Positions 13,560-53,154 are shown, counted from the first letter of the stretch. The stretch is DNA of 64,000 nucleotides from Acestrorhynchus altus (GCA_034509495.1 CM067503.1:3255633-3319632), one strand, 5' to 3'. Program-made: numbers and translations. Notes: a model not told the origin generated them from the sequence alone.

Positions 13560-14500
13560 GGTTTAAGAGGTGATAACACAAACATTACATATACTTCTGC
13601 AAAAAGAGTGGATATAATATAGATTTGCATGATTAATACAGTCCTATGTATTACGTAGACCTTCATAAATAAGTTTATTATAGCAAACTTAGCATATTAG
13701 CCACAAAATAGACATATGCATTGATATCTTTACTAAAGACATATGCATAATAAAGTCCTATGCATGATATAGACATACGTTATAGCATGTTATCCATTAT
13801 ATTGATACATGCATAGATATATGTCTTTAAGATAGACATGTGTGGAATGTAGCCATATACATGCAAATATGTGCATAATGCAAAATACAGACATGAGCAC
13901 AATATTTACACATGCGTTATATATCATTCATGACGTGGACACATGCAAACACATGCACAAGCCAGTTGTATGGACACACATAAGGACAATATGGACATAC
14001 TGTATGGTGTATAAAATCAACATATCCATAAAACAGCCCTATGCATGATATATGCATGCATTATATAAACATAAGCAAAGACATGCATCAAATCAATATA
14101 TGTACAATATATGTGTGCATGATGTAGACATAGACATATAGACATTCATATATATATATTTAGGGACATATATAGATGTGCATAAAATTGATATATGTAC
14201 AACATAGTCATATACATGAAAACACATGCATAACATGCATAATATAGTCTTATGCATGATGTAGGCACATGTATAGACATATATAGTATATATTTCATGC
14301 ATAATATAGCCTTATATACTATATAGGCACATGCATAGATAGCCATAATCTACATGTTTGCATGATACTGCATTTGTCTATATAATGTTTGATGTAGACA
14401 TACACACAACATACAGATGCATACATACATACGCAAAACACATAATACAAACACATGAATGATATAGTCATATGCATGGTGCAGACACCTGCATGATACA
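13560..14500 (+). repeat. Degenerate ATGCAT/ATATAGACAT minisatellite
   Basis: Nearly a kilobase of AT-rich units of about 20 bases combining ATATGCATGATATAGACAT and ATGCATAATATAG. All open frames in it are repeat artefacts rich in Tyr, Met and His. Confidence 0.7.
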
Positions 14501-17500
14501 CTCATCTCCCACGGCCTGCTTTGTGCTTCACAACTTTCCCCCCCTGCTCATCCTGAATGAAAGTCAGTGCATCAATGGGCTCTACATAATCCCATTTTCC
14601 CAAGAAAGGCTTAGCTGCACGAAATAAAGCAACAGCTGTCTCTCTGTGCCCAAAGACTGATGGACCACAAACCCAAAGCTGGAACATTCACATACGCAAA
14701 GTAAGCAAGAGGGGAAAAAAAACAAAAAAAAAAAAAAAAACAAGCAGTGACCATACCTTCATTACACTCTCACCAACTTTACACAGACAGACCACACTCT
14801 GCTGGCCTGACTAACGTGCACTCCAGTGAGACTGTCAGTACAGAATAAAGTACAATAAAGTGGCTTGAATCAGAGTTTGGTTTCAATGCATAGTGAAGTT
14901 AGGCCTCAGAGCCGTTCAAATGTTCACATCTTTAACTCTCAGCAAAGAAAAGCAGCATATATCAAAAAAAACATGCCCCACTTGCCTGCCTCCTTCAGTC
15001 CGCACACATATGGAGTGTCTCTCGGGACCGTGCACTGGGGAGCATTTGCATTTCTCCGCTCCTCCCATCTCTTTTCAGAGATGCTATTGTTCAGGGCAGT
15101 AGGGGGGCTTCTTTACTCTCTCTAAACCCTCCCCAGACTACCCTAAAGCCCCCCCCCCCCCCCTCCAAAAAGACCCAGGCTGGGCAGACTCTCACTGATC
15201 CACACCACCACAGAGGGCTCTGTGCAGTGAAGTGGGGTGACCCGTAGCCAATTTCAATGTTGACAGACAAAGGTGGAGAATTAGGGCAGTGCACTCATGC
15301 TCACGTGGACTCAGGTGTGTGCATCGGTGAAACGGTGTGAAAAGTGCGTAGACATGAAGGCCTACTGTGTAGACACCTGTGAATGACCTCACTTTGGGGA
15401 CTACACCTCAATGGCAGTGTTTTAGGAAGACCTATGGTTGGGTCTTTATCATGAACAGCCTTAAACTATGAGTTAAACCAGATTCCTCCTGTTTAGTCGG
15501 GAACAACATGATCGAATGCATGGTATCAGTGTGCTGCAGAACCATCGCTGCAATGTCTAGTGTATTAATTCTCAAAACAGCGTGGTCTGGTAGGTTTGCA
15601 TGGTAGTTTTTCTTGCACTGAAAGAGGATCTGGTACCTTCTGCTGAGCAACCGTGCCCTTGCTAACGGCACTGATATACAGCAATACAAGAGCTACTGCA
15701 AACCTGGAGATATCAGAACAGGAATGCAGAGTTACAGCTGAAGAGAGCTGGCAACCCAAAGGAGAGCATGACACAGTCCATCAGAAAGCCAGGATAAACA
15801 CTGGCTTGGCTTCTGAAAGGAGGTGAGAGCTTTGTGACCTGATGCTGAGTTGGTTTTCTCTTGCTGAATGGGTCAGAAAATCCAGGTTTTCATTGCTGGG
15901 GATCCTGTTAACTGTAATGTACCTGTGTTACAGTATAGCACACTACCGTTTTATTACCTACATAACAAATTAGCTGATTATTTAATATGAAATGAAATAT
16001 GAAAGGTCCAGAATGTTGAGCTTGCTTTTGGCAGCTGTTCAGGGAAACTCTCAATAGCTGCATTCCAAAGCCTTGGCTGTAGCCGTGGGACACTGGATCC
16101 TCAGTAGGATTGTCCTCCGAAGAACTCTCAGTAGTCTTGGTAGTCTTGTAGCAGACTACTTCTCAGTAACCCATTGGTCGCAGTGGAACAGTCTAATGAC
16201 GCTGCATGGTGGCATCGTCAGAAACGTCCTGCTTCTTGCAATTGGGGTGCGAAATCCGTAAGTGGGACTTGAGGAAAATGGGGCCGTCTCCAGGTTTCTG
16301 TTATTTAACGTCCCAAGAGTGCCACTGTTGCCACTGGCTCCCTCATGGATGGGGCTGCAGGACACCAGAATATCAGATGTTCTCTGGGTCTGTAACCACA
16401 GAGTCCCACAGTTTAGCTGTCTGCTGATGTGATGGTAGAGTGTTGAGATAGATGAGGATGTTTTGGTTGCAGGTCCCCCTAAAGGTTAAGATGTTTACAA
16501 CTGCTGAAGGAATGACCCTGACTGAGAGATGATGGGATAAGCCTCGAGCTGCATATGTTACATATTTAGATCAAGTTTGATTTCCATGTGATTTGCATGT
16601 GATTCCATGTGATTTTAGAAGTTTCCTGCAGCTTTGGACAATCAATTGTGTTGATTTACTTCTGATTGATTCCTTTCTGATCATCCAGATCAGGGACAGA
16701 TTTCCTACCAGGCCTACTGGACACATGACCAGGGGTCCTGACCACCAGGGGTTCCTTCACCAACACTGATTCACACTGATTGCCAATGTTGTGTGTTTAT
16801 TTCACTTAACACACAAAACGTATCAACGAGATGTTCTGTTTTCTCGAACCTAAGTGGGTCAAAAACGATTCAGCATGCTTTCACTGCTGACCAGAGTCAG
16901 AGCTTGTTAAAGAGCTGGACTTGAAGCCTGTTGCGTAACGTAAGACTTATGTATTCTGAATGTTTAATGAGGCTCCTCATATACTCAATGCATGTGCAAT
17001 GCAGTGATGTATGTAAATACGTTGTCTTGCAAAGGGGACATTCAGGGCTCTTTGCATTTGGTTGTGAAGTGTGAGGGATATACAGGCTGCACTGGTGTGT
17101 GTGTGATGGGAGAGGGGCCCTGCTTTGGATCCTGCCAAAGGGCCCATGGTTTATTCATCCGTACCTGATCCAGAATCCTTTATCTGTCATTCCTTTTCTC
17201 TCTCCTTTCTTTATTCCATCATGTTGTGTGCCTGAAGTTCTGAAATCTTGATTGTGAATTGCATATCCTGCCTCCTGGTTTATTGCCCTTTTGTCAAAGT
17301 TCTTTAATGCAGTGGTAAAAATGACCATAGCCAATTTTGTGTTGTTCACTTTGTGTTGTACGTGCAGGACAGGAAGGATACAAGGGAACACAGGCTGCAT
17401 TTCTTGGCTCGAACTAACCAACGTTATGCACAACTGCAAAGTTTATAGGAGAGCCCTTTCAAACTGTGTCTGTGTAACAAAGCCAGTGGAAGGTAGGGTT

Positions 17501-18719
17501 GGGCAATATTTCATAAATATCGACACATCGAGATAACTTTCATCCTTGAGAGACAACACACAACAAAGTACAGTCTTTCAAATTGTGCCATGGAAAAATC
17601 ATACCTTAAGCATATTGAGATACGAGTGTTTCAGTCATATCACCCAGGCTTACTGGAAGGGTTGACCTTATATATCCACCCATTGACATGGTTGCCCACA
17701 GTGGTTTTAATATTGTGGCTGATTGTTGCATAAGATGAATCTTGAATGGCAGTGATGGGAAAGCACGATGTAAAGCATGAACATGCAAAATATGCATGAT
17801 GTAGAAACAGATGCACATGTGGAGAATGGACACATAATCATGGAGAAGAAATGGGGACAGATCGCCCCCTGCTGTTTACAATTAAACATTGACAGAGAGA
17901 TGCAGACCCCCTGCCGTGCAGGTTTTAGTGGATTTACTGCTTTAACACACCTCCTGCAGCTCTTAAAGGCCTTGCTCGTGAGCTGATTAGTTGATTCAGG
18001 TGTGCTGGGAGCAGGGAAAGCACTGAATGTGCAGGGCAGAGGTGCGTCCAGGACTAGCCTCTCTTCTTTCTTTATCTTAGGTCCTTTTTGGGAATCAGGT
18101 CGACTTTAATATGAACGATACTAGATGTTTTTGGAGATGTGCAAAAAGAAATAGCAGCCCTACATGCAGAACTGTTCGGTTTAGTTCAGTTAATTTCTGG
18201 GTTTCTTTTTAATATATAAAAATATATTAATGTTAATTTGGGCATTTTTATACCATGTAAATTCTGATTTACCATTCATCAGGTTGTTTACAAACATTAC
18301 AGTGTGCTCAAGGGGGAATGGTGCTATAGTTAAATATGCAGCTGTAAGAGTATAACGTAAGTCAACAGCTGTAATCATAACATAGCAGGGAGCGAGGAAA
18401 GCACTGAATGTGCATGCCTCCAGGACTGTCCTCTACGATTCTGAGGTCTTTGTCCATTCAGGTAGTGTTTAATGTGAATGATACTGGCTGTTTCTAAAAA
18501 AAAAAGAAAGAAAAGAAAATGCACCAATACCTAATTAACTGCTGAACTAACGTTATATCAAAGTAACAATGTACATGACATGGAAACACCACGTCCCGCT
18601 GAGTGCAAAAAAAAAAGTGATATATGATATTCAATGTAAAATACTTTCCACAACTGAACTTGACAGCTATCTTGCCGTATACATACTGTACATGACCTGA
18701 AATTACCTTGGAAGCCTCG
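14501..18719. other. Gene-free intergenic sequence
   Basis: Apart from homopolymer A and C runs (14715-14742, 15151-15163) no feature could be assigned. A 61-codon minus-strand frame at 14502-14687 has balanced composition but no recognised family. GGTTGGGCAATATTTC near 17498, like GGGCTGGGCGATATGG near 5104, resembles a common fish repeat. Confidence 0.5.
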
Positions 18720-18905
18720 GTAGTTCGGATAGGATAGGATAGAACTTTATTGATCCCTTGGGAGGGTTCCCTCAGGGAAATTAAGGTTCCAGCCGCAGCA
18801 CAAGTACAAAAAAAGTAGAAAACGACATAATTTAGTAAGAAAACACTATATAAATATAAAGAACATATAAAATAGAGACTATATTACAATATACAATATA
18901 TGTAA
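18720..18905 (-). mobile_element. LINE 3' UTR with (TATCC)n tail
   Basis: GGATAGGATAGGATAGAAC followed by TTTATTGATCCCTTGGGAGG reads on the minus strand as a fish LINE 3' UTR ending in AATAAAGTTCTATCC repeats. The same tail recurs at 46655-46725 in the other orientation. Confidence 0.55.
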
Positions 18906-19399
18906 ATAGTGCCTGAGAAAAAGAGTCCAGCTGTGTTGTGGTTGTGGGTTGTGAGTGAGTTACTGCTTGTAAACTGTAGATAATTGAACATTCTGTATCA
19001 GTCACACCTTAAAACAGCAGCTTCAGAATCATGTTGATGGAACACTGGGCATCTGTCATTCTAACTCCAGCCTGGATTTTTGGTGGAGCTACACGAGAAG
19101 CTCACTCCAGAACTGCGGATATCTGTGTAACTCTGGGTCATTTTTGTGTCAAATCCTTTAATGTTCCTCAGTCCACGTGCTACTTTTACTTCCGATGCTG
19201 CTTTCGTATCTCAGCTTGTCCAGAAATAAATGTGTACATCTGTCCATGATCTGAGTACTTGTGATGGCTCATAAAGGTGGATTAGATCTTGCAGTTACAG
19301 ATTTCTAAAATCAATGCACAATTTGACGAGAAGCCAGTGCAATAAGATTGGACTGATATGATCAGATATGATCCGATTCAGTTTTAAACTAACTGAAGT

Positions 19400-19835
19400 C
19401 TATTAAGGTTCCTGTTCCTCTTTATTATTATCTGTGTAACAGTGGACGTTAATGCCATGTCTGTTCATTACTGTGCCAAAGGGCAGCATATAAAGTGTGA
19501 ACAGTAGTGGTCCTAAAATAGAGCCTTGTGGGATTCCATATCTCATCTCAGTGAGATTGGAAGATATATCATTTACTTTTACAAACTGATCAGTTAAGTA
19601 TGATCTGAACCTTGAAAGGACTGTCCCTGTGATTCCGATCATGCTTTTGAGGAGAACTGTGTGATCTATTGTATCAAATGCTGCACTTAAGTCTAGCAGC
19701 ACAAGGAGGGATGCTCAGCCTTGATCAGGGGCAAGAAGAAGATCATAATCTTTCATACATTTGATTCTTGTGCTGGAATAAGTTGTTGGGCTGCATCTTT
19801 TTCTAAGATCTCTAAGACCCTTTCAGTCAGTTTGT
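19400..19835 (-). mobile_element. LINE reverse transcriptase fragment (L2/Rex1-like)
   Basis: The minus strand reads LLDLSAAFDTIDHTVLL, YGIPQGSILGPLLFTLYML and HCYTDNN where an active element has YADD. The catalytic motif is therefore mutated. About 100 residues stay open, with further similarity upstream to about 19835. Confidence 0.75.
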
Positions 19836-20014
19836 GTAAACAGTGTAAAGAACAAGCCAAAAACAGCTAAAAATACTGTGTACAAAGTACTTTATTAAAA
19901 TATATTTATACAAAAAAACAAAAATACATACGTATATATTGCCCATTATAAATATGCATATTGCAGATGTCATGCAAAAACCGTGTTTCCCTTTTTATTA
20001 TATGATGTAAATCT

Positions 20015-20175
20015 TTGTGGGCAGGCATAGCCTGGTGGTTAGGGATCCAGCCTTGTGACTGGAAGGTTGCTGGTTCAATTCCCTGAACTGGGAGGACATG
20101 ACTGAAGTGACCTTTGAGCAACTCTCTGGGTTCTGTGGTTAGGGACAGGTTTCCCTGTGTGCAGAACAGTGGATA
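20015..20175 (+). mobile_element. tRNA-derived SINE
   Basis: The segment opens with GGCATAGCCTGGTGGTTAGG (box A-like) and about 35 bases later has GGTTGCTGGTTCAATTCCC (box B-like), the internal Pol III promoter layout of tRNA SINEs. The intact cloverleaf is not recoverable, so it is not called a tRNA gene. Confidence 0.65.
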
Positions 20176-20179
20176 TATA

Positions 20180-21240
20180 TGCATGATCTATATGTTTATG
20201 AACTTCAACTGAAAATTAAACAGGTTTTCCTGTAAAGCCGACATTTTGGTGAAACGACGGTTGTTTTGCATGACAGCATCAACATGCTGTATAATCATAC
20301 AATAAAATGGCCATATAGTCATACACTTTCATATATAGAAGCATATATTTTTGCATTATAAACTGGCAGTGGTGTTGTATACCCTGGTAACAGGGTGACC
20401 CCTCAGTCCACAGCAGGTCACCCCTGAGGAAAACAGCCTTTTTAATTCTGAAAAGCTAAAGAGCAGCACCTTTCACCTGAGACTGGTTAGGAGAACTCCT
20501 GCACTCCACGCTGTCAACGGCTGAGAGAGAGCAGACACGCAGAGAGGGTGATGTGTCCGGATTTACTGAACCAACATCCCCTCAGAGAACATTCGCCTCT
20601 TCTTCTCTGATTCAGACGGAAGACATGGAAGGGCAGCTTGGTGTAAAACGTGAAATTTGAGCACAAAAGGACGTCCTGAATCTACAGATTTCTAGAAGCT
20701 TGGTCCTCAGTTTGTCTCTGGTAAGGGAGGGTAGAGAGAGGAGAGAGTATGTTGCAGGGGTCATCACCACTGGACCCGGAGAACCCCTGTCCTGCATATT
20801 TCTCAGACGAGAAGAGCTCGAGTGCAAACCACTACTCAAAACGGTTCTGGAGGCAATGTTTCACCAAAAGAAGACGTAGAGGATGACACCGTGCAAGAGG
20901 AATGGTATGTCATAGCTCCTTGCTCTTATACTACTAGACATGTCCACTAGACATGCCTTTCATCCACATATAAAGCTCTGAGGAGCAGATACACATTTTT
21001 AAAGCTCCACCCACTGCTTTTTAAAACGGTTATTATCTAGACCAATTGTATTTGTTCTGGCTCAGAGGCAGAGCTGCCTTCAGAACTTTTTTGAGTAATG
21101 ATTTTACACACGAGCGGGATGTGAAGAGCCTTTGGGAGATCTTGACAGATGTGGCTGCAGGGGTGCTCAAGGACCACATCTGGTGATGTCTGGGTGGTTC
21201 GGACAGACTCTTCCACACTGACCTACACGTGTGTACCCGG
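20180..21240 (-). other. nkd2: Region downstream of nkd2, includes its 3' UTR
   Basis: Sequence immediately below 21241 must hold the nkd2 3' UTR, but no convincing minus-strand polyadenylation signal could be chosen. The 20612-20839 minus-strand frame has a LINE-like Ser/Leu composition and no clear motif. Confidence 0.45.
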
Positions 21241-47761
<26,521 letters not shown>

Positions 47762-48060
47762 TTCTTAAAGCCTGACTTTGAGTTTCTCTTTAAACTGATC
47801 CTGAGATGCTGCTCTTCTTCTCAGTCTGACTGAACATCAACTAACCGCCTCCAGCTTTCGCTCGGAAGCCTCTGAGCTCCAGAGGAAACATTGTGACTTT
47901 ACTTCCAGACGAAACCCGTCAAAACCCGCAGACGCTCAGACTGGAGACCAAACCTGAACTGGAGCAGGAGCGCTGGCTGCGGCCCCGCCCACTCACCAGC
48001 GGCGCGCTCCTATTGGTTAGGAACAGTGCGACAAGTCCCGCCCCTTCCCTGTTCATCAGT
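47762..48060 (-). promoter_or_regulatory. nkd2: Probable nkd2 promoter and 5' UTR
   Basis: Upstream of the nkd2 start codon on the minus strand lies a locally GC-rich stretch. It holds two GC-box-like sites (about 47981-47990 and 48036-48044) and, between them, an ATTGG at 48012-48016, which is a CCAAT box read on the gene's strand. No TATA box is apparent. The transcription start is inferred to lie between about 47.85 and 47.98 kb. Confidence 0.6.
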
Positions 48061-49642
48061 TCTGAACTGTTCTAAAATAGAACAGCATGTAAGTTCAGTG
48101 TTTTCTGCCTCATTTCTCCAATAAATGGATGTAAAAGTAACATCTGCTCAAATGTGCTGCTTAGTTACATTTCTGTTCTTCAAACTATAATAAACTAATG
48201 CTTCTCTGAACATTAGAATAATGTGAAAAAGGCTTTTGATCATTTAATCCAGAAATTAAGGATTTCTGTAAATAATCTGATCAAATTTGAAGTTAAATTC
48301 TGGTTTTCATGAATTATAAATCCAAACTGATCAACAGTAAAATAAGAGAAGTGTCATTTCACTGTAATTCATATAAAATATGACAGTTTAGCTTTTTGAA
48401 GGAAATTGTGACCATTAATGAGATTATTAATAATTTGAGAAGCATCATATCAGTAGAATATCAGTCAAAAATTAAGTAACCTTCTTTCAAGTTCAGTAAA
48501 TTCGTTTTTAAGGCGGTAAATAAAGTGAATATCTTTGAATTGTTATTTTATAAAAATGATAATTTTACTATTTCGCCAAATTTCAATTGTTGATTTCACA
48601 TTCAGTGAAATGTTGATATCATTCATATCCTCTATTAAGATTCATCATGATATTTCTATACAGCTTTACTATTGTGTTCCATTAGTTTAGAGAAGTTATT
48701 GTGGAAGTAACATTAGAGTTGAAATACGATAATAAGCCAAAGTAAGCTTATTAACAGGCGTCTTTAATACAGGTAACGAGTTCAGACAGGTGCGGTTAAT
48801 ACAGGTGGAAGTGCAGAGTAGGAGGTTGGTAGGTGATCAGATACTTAATTCATGCAATAAAATGCAAAGTCATTATTTAAAAATCATACAATGTGATTTC
48901 CTGTTAGATCCTGTCTCTCACAATTGAAGAGTCCCTACAATAAACACTACAGGACTCTCCGTTCTTTGTAGATGAGGACAACCATTATACCCATTTCCCC
49001 ACTGTATGTAGAGCTTCATCTGATATCTTCTGGGTTCCTCAGACTGCACATGCACTCTTCCCTAATCAGAGGACCAGCATGCAGGACCACCACCAGCAGG
49101 AGCTCCACCATCCTTCACCCTCATTCACAGTGTTCTGAGATTCGATTTCTATCTGGTTGCAAAGTAGAAATCTGATCATTCTACAATGTGCTTCCACCCA
49201 ATGGCCACTTTATTAGAAACACCCCCCCTGTGCTTGTTTGGAGGTGGGCTGAGTCTCTGAGGAGGAACTGAACCTGTTTGGACAGGGTTTGTGAAAACAT
49301 CATCACTAATTAGTGTTAATCCATTGGCAGGTTTCGGAGCTTGTATCTGGACAGCTTTATAGAAGATAAACGTGTCAGGGTTTGTTTAGTTTAGAGCTTT
49401 TCTGGCAGGTTCTGTCCGCGGGGGAGTTGGATTAAAATTCTGTAACAATAAAGCTTTCGACTTGTTTTCTTTTTCCTCCTGCGGTTGCGTTCAAGACAGC
49501 TGCCTGATATGAGCTGGAGGCTGAGAAAACGCCTCCAGACATGGCACTTATGGAGTTATTAATCATCTCACTGATGATGTTTTCATTCACAGACAGAGAG
49601 ACAGTGCTGGTGGTTGGTAAGGAGCTCAGGGTGGCGACTCAC
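48061..49642. other. Spacer between nkd2 promoter and trip13 exon 11 fragment
   Basis: AT-rich and gene-free. A GGCCACTTTATTAGAAACAC piece at 49202 is a common fish DNA-transposon end, with a similar piece at 45548. The expected trip13 exons 12 and 13 were looked for here on the minus strand and not found. Confidence 0.6.
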
Positions 49643-50700
49643 TTTGCGATACTGTGCAGATGCAGGCTGAGTTCAGTCACTTTGTTCTCGATGTAGTGAA
49701 CCGTGTTCAGCTCATGCAGGTTCAACAGCTGCTGCCTCGGGGAAATGATCTGCCGCTGGACATCCAAGAAAGACGAAAGAGTGACGTTATGAACTGAAAT
49801 ACAGAGTTCCTGACCTGCTAAACCACAACTTCACACCTCAAAAGTTAAAGGAGTCTAATTTGAGATTTACAGACAACTTCTGTCCAAACAATAGAACCTA
49901 AATGTTCTGCAGAGCTGAAGTGGAATCAGTTCCTATTTGATGAATTTAATGAACTCAAGACTCTTTAAGTCCTGCTGGTCTCAGCAGACACGAACCTCCA
50001 TGAGCTCCTCCAAACAGGACAGGTAGATGCTGAAGATGGCACTGTCATTTGGGGGGCCAATGTACTGCTTAATGTCAGCTCTGTCCAAAAAGGCAGAGTC
50101 GATCTTCTCCGTTACGTTGGAGGTGGTGAGGATCACAACGTTGGGATATCTGTTTAACAGACAACACACACCAGTGTTTCTACTTTCAGACTCATGATCT
50201 CACACATACAGAGTTCATCATCTCACACAGTCTTCATACCACATTCAGTACCGCTTACAACGTGAGGACACACACAGTATCTACTGCATAAAGTAATACG
50301 TCTAAAGGCCTTTTCACACAGATTACGATCAAGTATTGGAAACGAATACAGCATCTGAAAATGACAGACCATGTACTGCATAAACGTCCTGATCAGAGCC
50401 TGCTCTGTTTCCTGCGCGGTACGGATGTGTTCAAACCAGGCTGACCAATCAGAGCTCTGTTCTCTGTTGTCGTGTTTGCAGAGCTGACAGTAAAGCACAC
50501 ACAGGATTGTACGTCTAAAAGAGTGACAGGGCTCTTTCAGGAAAATATGCTTTGACTCCTCCAAGAGTTGTTTCTAACTGGCACACATTCTCCAAAAGGC
50601 CCAAACCTTCTCCATACAGCACCAAACGTCTCACAGATATTTCAAAAGGCCACCAACTATCTTCAAATGATATTTCCTTCAACAGAATTTCTTCTATTTC
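49640..50700 (-). repeat. Inverted duplication arm A (trip13 exon 10-11 segment)
   Basis: Exons and introns here are similar, in opposite orientation, to 63218-63908. Shared intron stretches include GAAATATCTGTGAGA near 50630, TGGAGAATGTG near 50565, the TCATCATCTCACACAG region near 50215-50235, and AAATCTCAAATTAGACTC near 49855. Non-coding similarity implies duplication of genomic DNA, not a retrocopy. Confidence 0.75.
49643..50149 (-). pseudogene. trip13: trip13 exons 10 and 11, intact reading frames, isolated on minus strand
   Basis: Exon 10 (49996-50149, 154 nt) reads YPNVVILTTSN, TEKIDSAFLDRADIKQYIGP and IYLSCLEELME, nearly collinear with human TRIP13. It keeps the sensor-1 TTSN and the DRADIKQYIGPP block. 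Exon 11 (49643-49755, 113 nt) reads RQIISPRQQLLNLHELN and then a YIENKVTELSL stretch, the start of the small lid domain. Both have proper AG acceptors and GT donors and compatible phases. No exons 1-9 are visible upstream on this strand up to 57 kb and no exon 12-13 downstream before nkd2. It is labelled pseudogene because it is a fragment, not because its frame is broken. It has the same orientation and order relative to nkd2 as human TRIP13. Confidence 0.8.
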
Positions 50701-51040
50701 CCCCCAAATTTACATTTTCATGATTATAATTGTGTTCATAAATGAAATTCAGTTATACAGTGTATAATAAAAACATATTTAATAAAAACTCTTCTCCTCT
50801 GTCCTCAAACAGCACTTGACAATCCAATACAATGGAAGAACACATTCCAAAACACAATGAAAACACATGGGATTGACAGTGATCGGCTCTGGAAGTCTGT
50901 TTTTCCATCCAAATGTCATTTACGTCATCTTACTTCTGATGTACCAGCTGATTTGCCTACACAGTGACTGACAGCACATGGAGAACATCCAGATAAAGGA
51001 GGGTGGGTCAGTAAGGTGGTGTCTAACTCACACACACACG

Positions 51041-51072
<32 letters not shown>

Positions 51073-51140
51073 CACACACACATACACACACACACACACA
51101 CACTCACACACACATACACACACACACACACACACACGCG

Positions 51141-51197
<57 letters not shown>

Positions 51198-52084
51198 ATA
51201 TAACCGTTAACCATTTAATGCGGTCCAGTCTGTTTAGGACTAAGTGGACCTCCTTCTGAAGGTTCTGTTTCAGCCTGATGGACAGTTCTTGTAGCTGTCA
51301 GAATCTCCAACCTGCCCAGAACTGACAGACTGCTCCTTCCCAAGTGCATCAGACTGTACTCTTGAATAAAGAGCCAGAGAGAGAGAGCAAGTTAACCTCA
51401 TTCGTCTGTCTTCCCTTCTGTCATCCTGGAGCCTGATTGTCTTCACGGCAGCAGGCCGTCGCACCGGCAGCGTGAAGCTGGTACCGTCACACATGTATAC
51501 AATAATTATGTAAACAAATGTTCAAATGTTAAAATGTTCTTCTCACATTTACGCTTTAATCTGTTTACAGCCTTGTGTTACGACTGTAGAGCGTTTTCTC
51601 GTCGCCGTGGAAAAAACTGTGGTTCAGCAGCTGAAGGAACAGGAGAATCTGGCCGGTTCCTAAGCAACACTACAGTTTGTTATTGTTTTTTCTTTTAATG
51701 TTTTATGTTTAAATCAATTCATATTCTCTACAAAGATGTTCAAATCGTATCTGTTTCTTGTTTGTACGGCCAGACCTACATTTGCAGGTCTGTTAGATGG
51801 ACAACACAGGTTCAGGTATCTGACCAGGACCAGAATCTGAATGTCTGACTAGGCCCTCAACTGCACGTCAGTGGATGGACCTGATTAGCTTACTATCTGC
51901 ACGTCTAATTAGGACATTAACTAAACGTTTGTGGACAGGCAAGATACGTTCACTGTCTGAACAATTGAGCAGGAAGTCAACTGGACGTCAGTGAGTGTGC
52001 TCTAGACGTTCACTATCTAAATGTCTAACTTAGATCTCAAACTTACATGACGGGTTCCCGATCTGATGTCTAAGCTGGACCCCC
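50701..52084. other. Gene-free sequence with (CA)n array
   Basis: Besides the CA array at 51028-51196 nothing coding is seen. ATTTAATGCGGTCCAGTC near 51217 resembles ATTTAATGTGGTCCATGTC at 57213, just upstream of the trip13-like start. This may be another small piece of the duplicated segment. Confidence 0.45.
51028..51196. repeat. Long interrupted (CA)n array
   Basis: About 165 bases of CA with CGCG, CTCA and CATA interruptions. Open frames of alternating Thr-His are artefacts. Confidence 0.95.
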
Positions 52085-52335
52085 TTTTCAAGCTCAGTTG
52101 ACGAAAAAGAGAGGTTTCATATTTGAACCATATTCTGATTAAACTCCCTTGGATTTCTGTAAATGCTCAAAATGGCTTATATTTGGACGTCTTTCTAGGA
52201 CAACTTTTGGAAGGTAGTGGACATGCAAGACTTTTTATTTAACTAAATGAATGTTTGAATATCTGACTGGTACCCCTTGTGGTCTAGATGTCCAAGACCA
52301 GTTCAATTGAAGCATCCCACCAAGCACCAGACAAA
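52085..52335 (+). repeat. Inverted repeat pair, left arm
   Basis: TTTCATATTTGAA, TTTCTGTAAATGCTCAAAA, GGACATGCA and CATCCCACCAAGCACCAGA recur in reverse order and complement at 54078-54320. It could be one end of a large transposon or an independent insertion. Confidence 0.6.
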
Positions 52336-52344
52336 CGTACAAGT

Positions 52345-52920
52345 ACAGTACAACCCCAAGTCCAATGACGTTGTGAAAAACATGACCAAAACCAGAATGA
52401 TTTGCAAATCCTTTTCAACCTTTATATAATTGAATGCACTACAAAGACAAGATATTAAATGTTCAAAGAAGTAAAAGTTACCCATGCCATGGGCACTAAC
52501 ACACCCCCATACCATCAGAGATGCCAGCTTTACAACTTTGCACTGATGACATGGCCCAGACGACAAAACGTCCATGATTTCCAAAGACAATCTGAAATGT
52601 GGACTCGTCAGACAACACGACACTTTTCCATTTTACATCAGTCCATCTCAGATGAGCTCGTGCTCAATTTACCTGCGGAACGTTCCAGACAGGTGTTTTT
52701 TGAGCATTCCTCAACTTTCCCAGTCTTTCGTTGCTCCTGTCCCAACTTTTTTGGAACGTCTTGCATCAAATTTACAAAGTGTAGCAGTTTGAAGCTTAAA
52801 TATATTGTCTTTGTAGTGCATTCAGTTTAATATAGTTTAAACAGGATTTGAAGATCATCGTGTTCTGTTTGGATTTGTTTTACGCAACGTCCCAACTTCA
52901 CTGAAATTGAGGTTGTAGTT
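52345..52920. mobile_element. Non-autonomous DNA transposon with terminal inverted repeats
   Basis: The left end TACAACCCCAAGTCCAATGA and the right end (complement of ACTGAAATTGAGGTTGTAG) are inverted, with GTTGGGACG/CGTCCCAAC blocks nearby. This end sequence is common in fish genomes. The interior holds no transposase frame. Confidence 0.65.
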
Positions 52921-53154
52921 CTTGGGATACCCAATTCTACAGCAACCAACTAGAACAACATACCAGCCACCTGAGATACAGTAGCAACTGCTTTACAATA
53001 ATACAGCAACCACTTGGTGTACCATAGTAACAGCACAGCAGTCATGTGGGACATCATGACAAATACAGAGTAATAACCTGAGAACGTCTAGTTCAGTTAT
53101 GAAGGAATGACAGCGTTCCCTTCTAATGAATTACAACTATAACAGCTGTACATC

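Noticed and set aside
1..20000. SLC12A7, expected next to NKD2 in mammals
   Set aside because: No transporter-like exon or the conserved C-terminal block could be recognised on either strand.
20015..20175. A functional tRNA gene
   Set aside because: Box A and B resemble a tRNA but the cloverleaf is not preserved; it fits a SINE.
49643..50149. A processed (intronless) retrocopy of trip13
   Set aside because: The two exons are separated by an intron with proper splice sites, and flanking intron sequence is shared with the other copy.
51028..51196. Open frames of alternating Thr-His across CA arrays, and similar Val-Cys frames on the other strand
   Set aside because: They are translations of dinucleotide repeats, with no start context and no homologue.
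52459..52830. 123-codon plus-strand frame
   Set aside because: It lies wholly inside a non-autonomous TIR transposon whose copies are non-coding.
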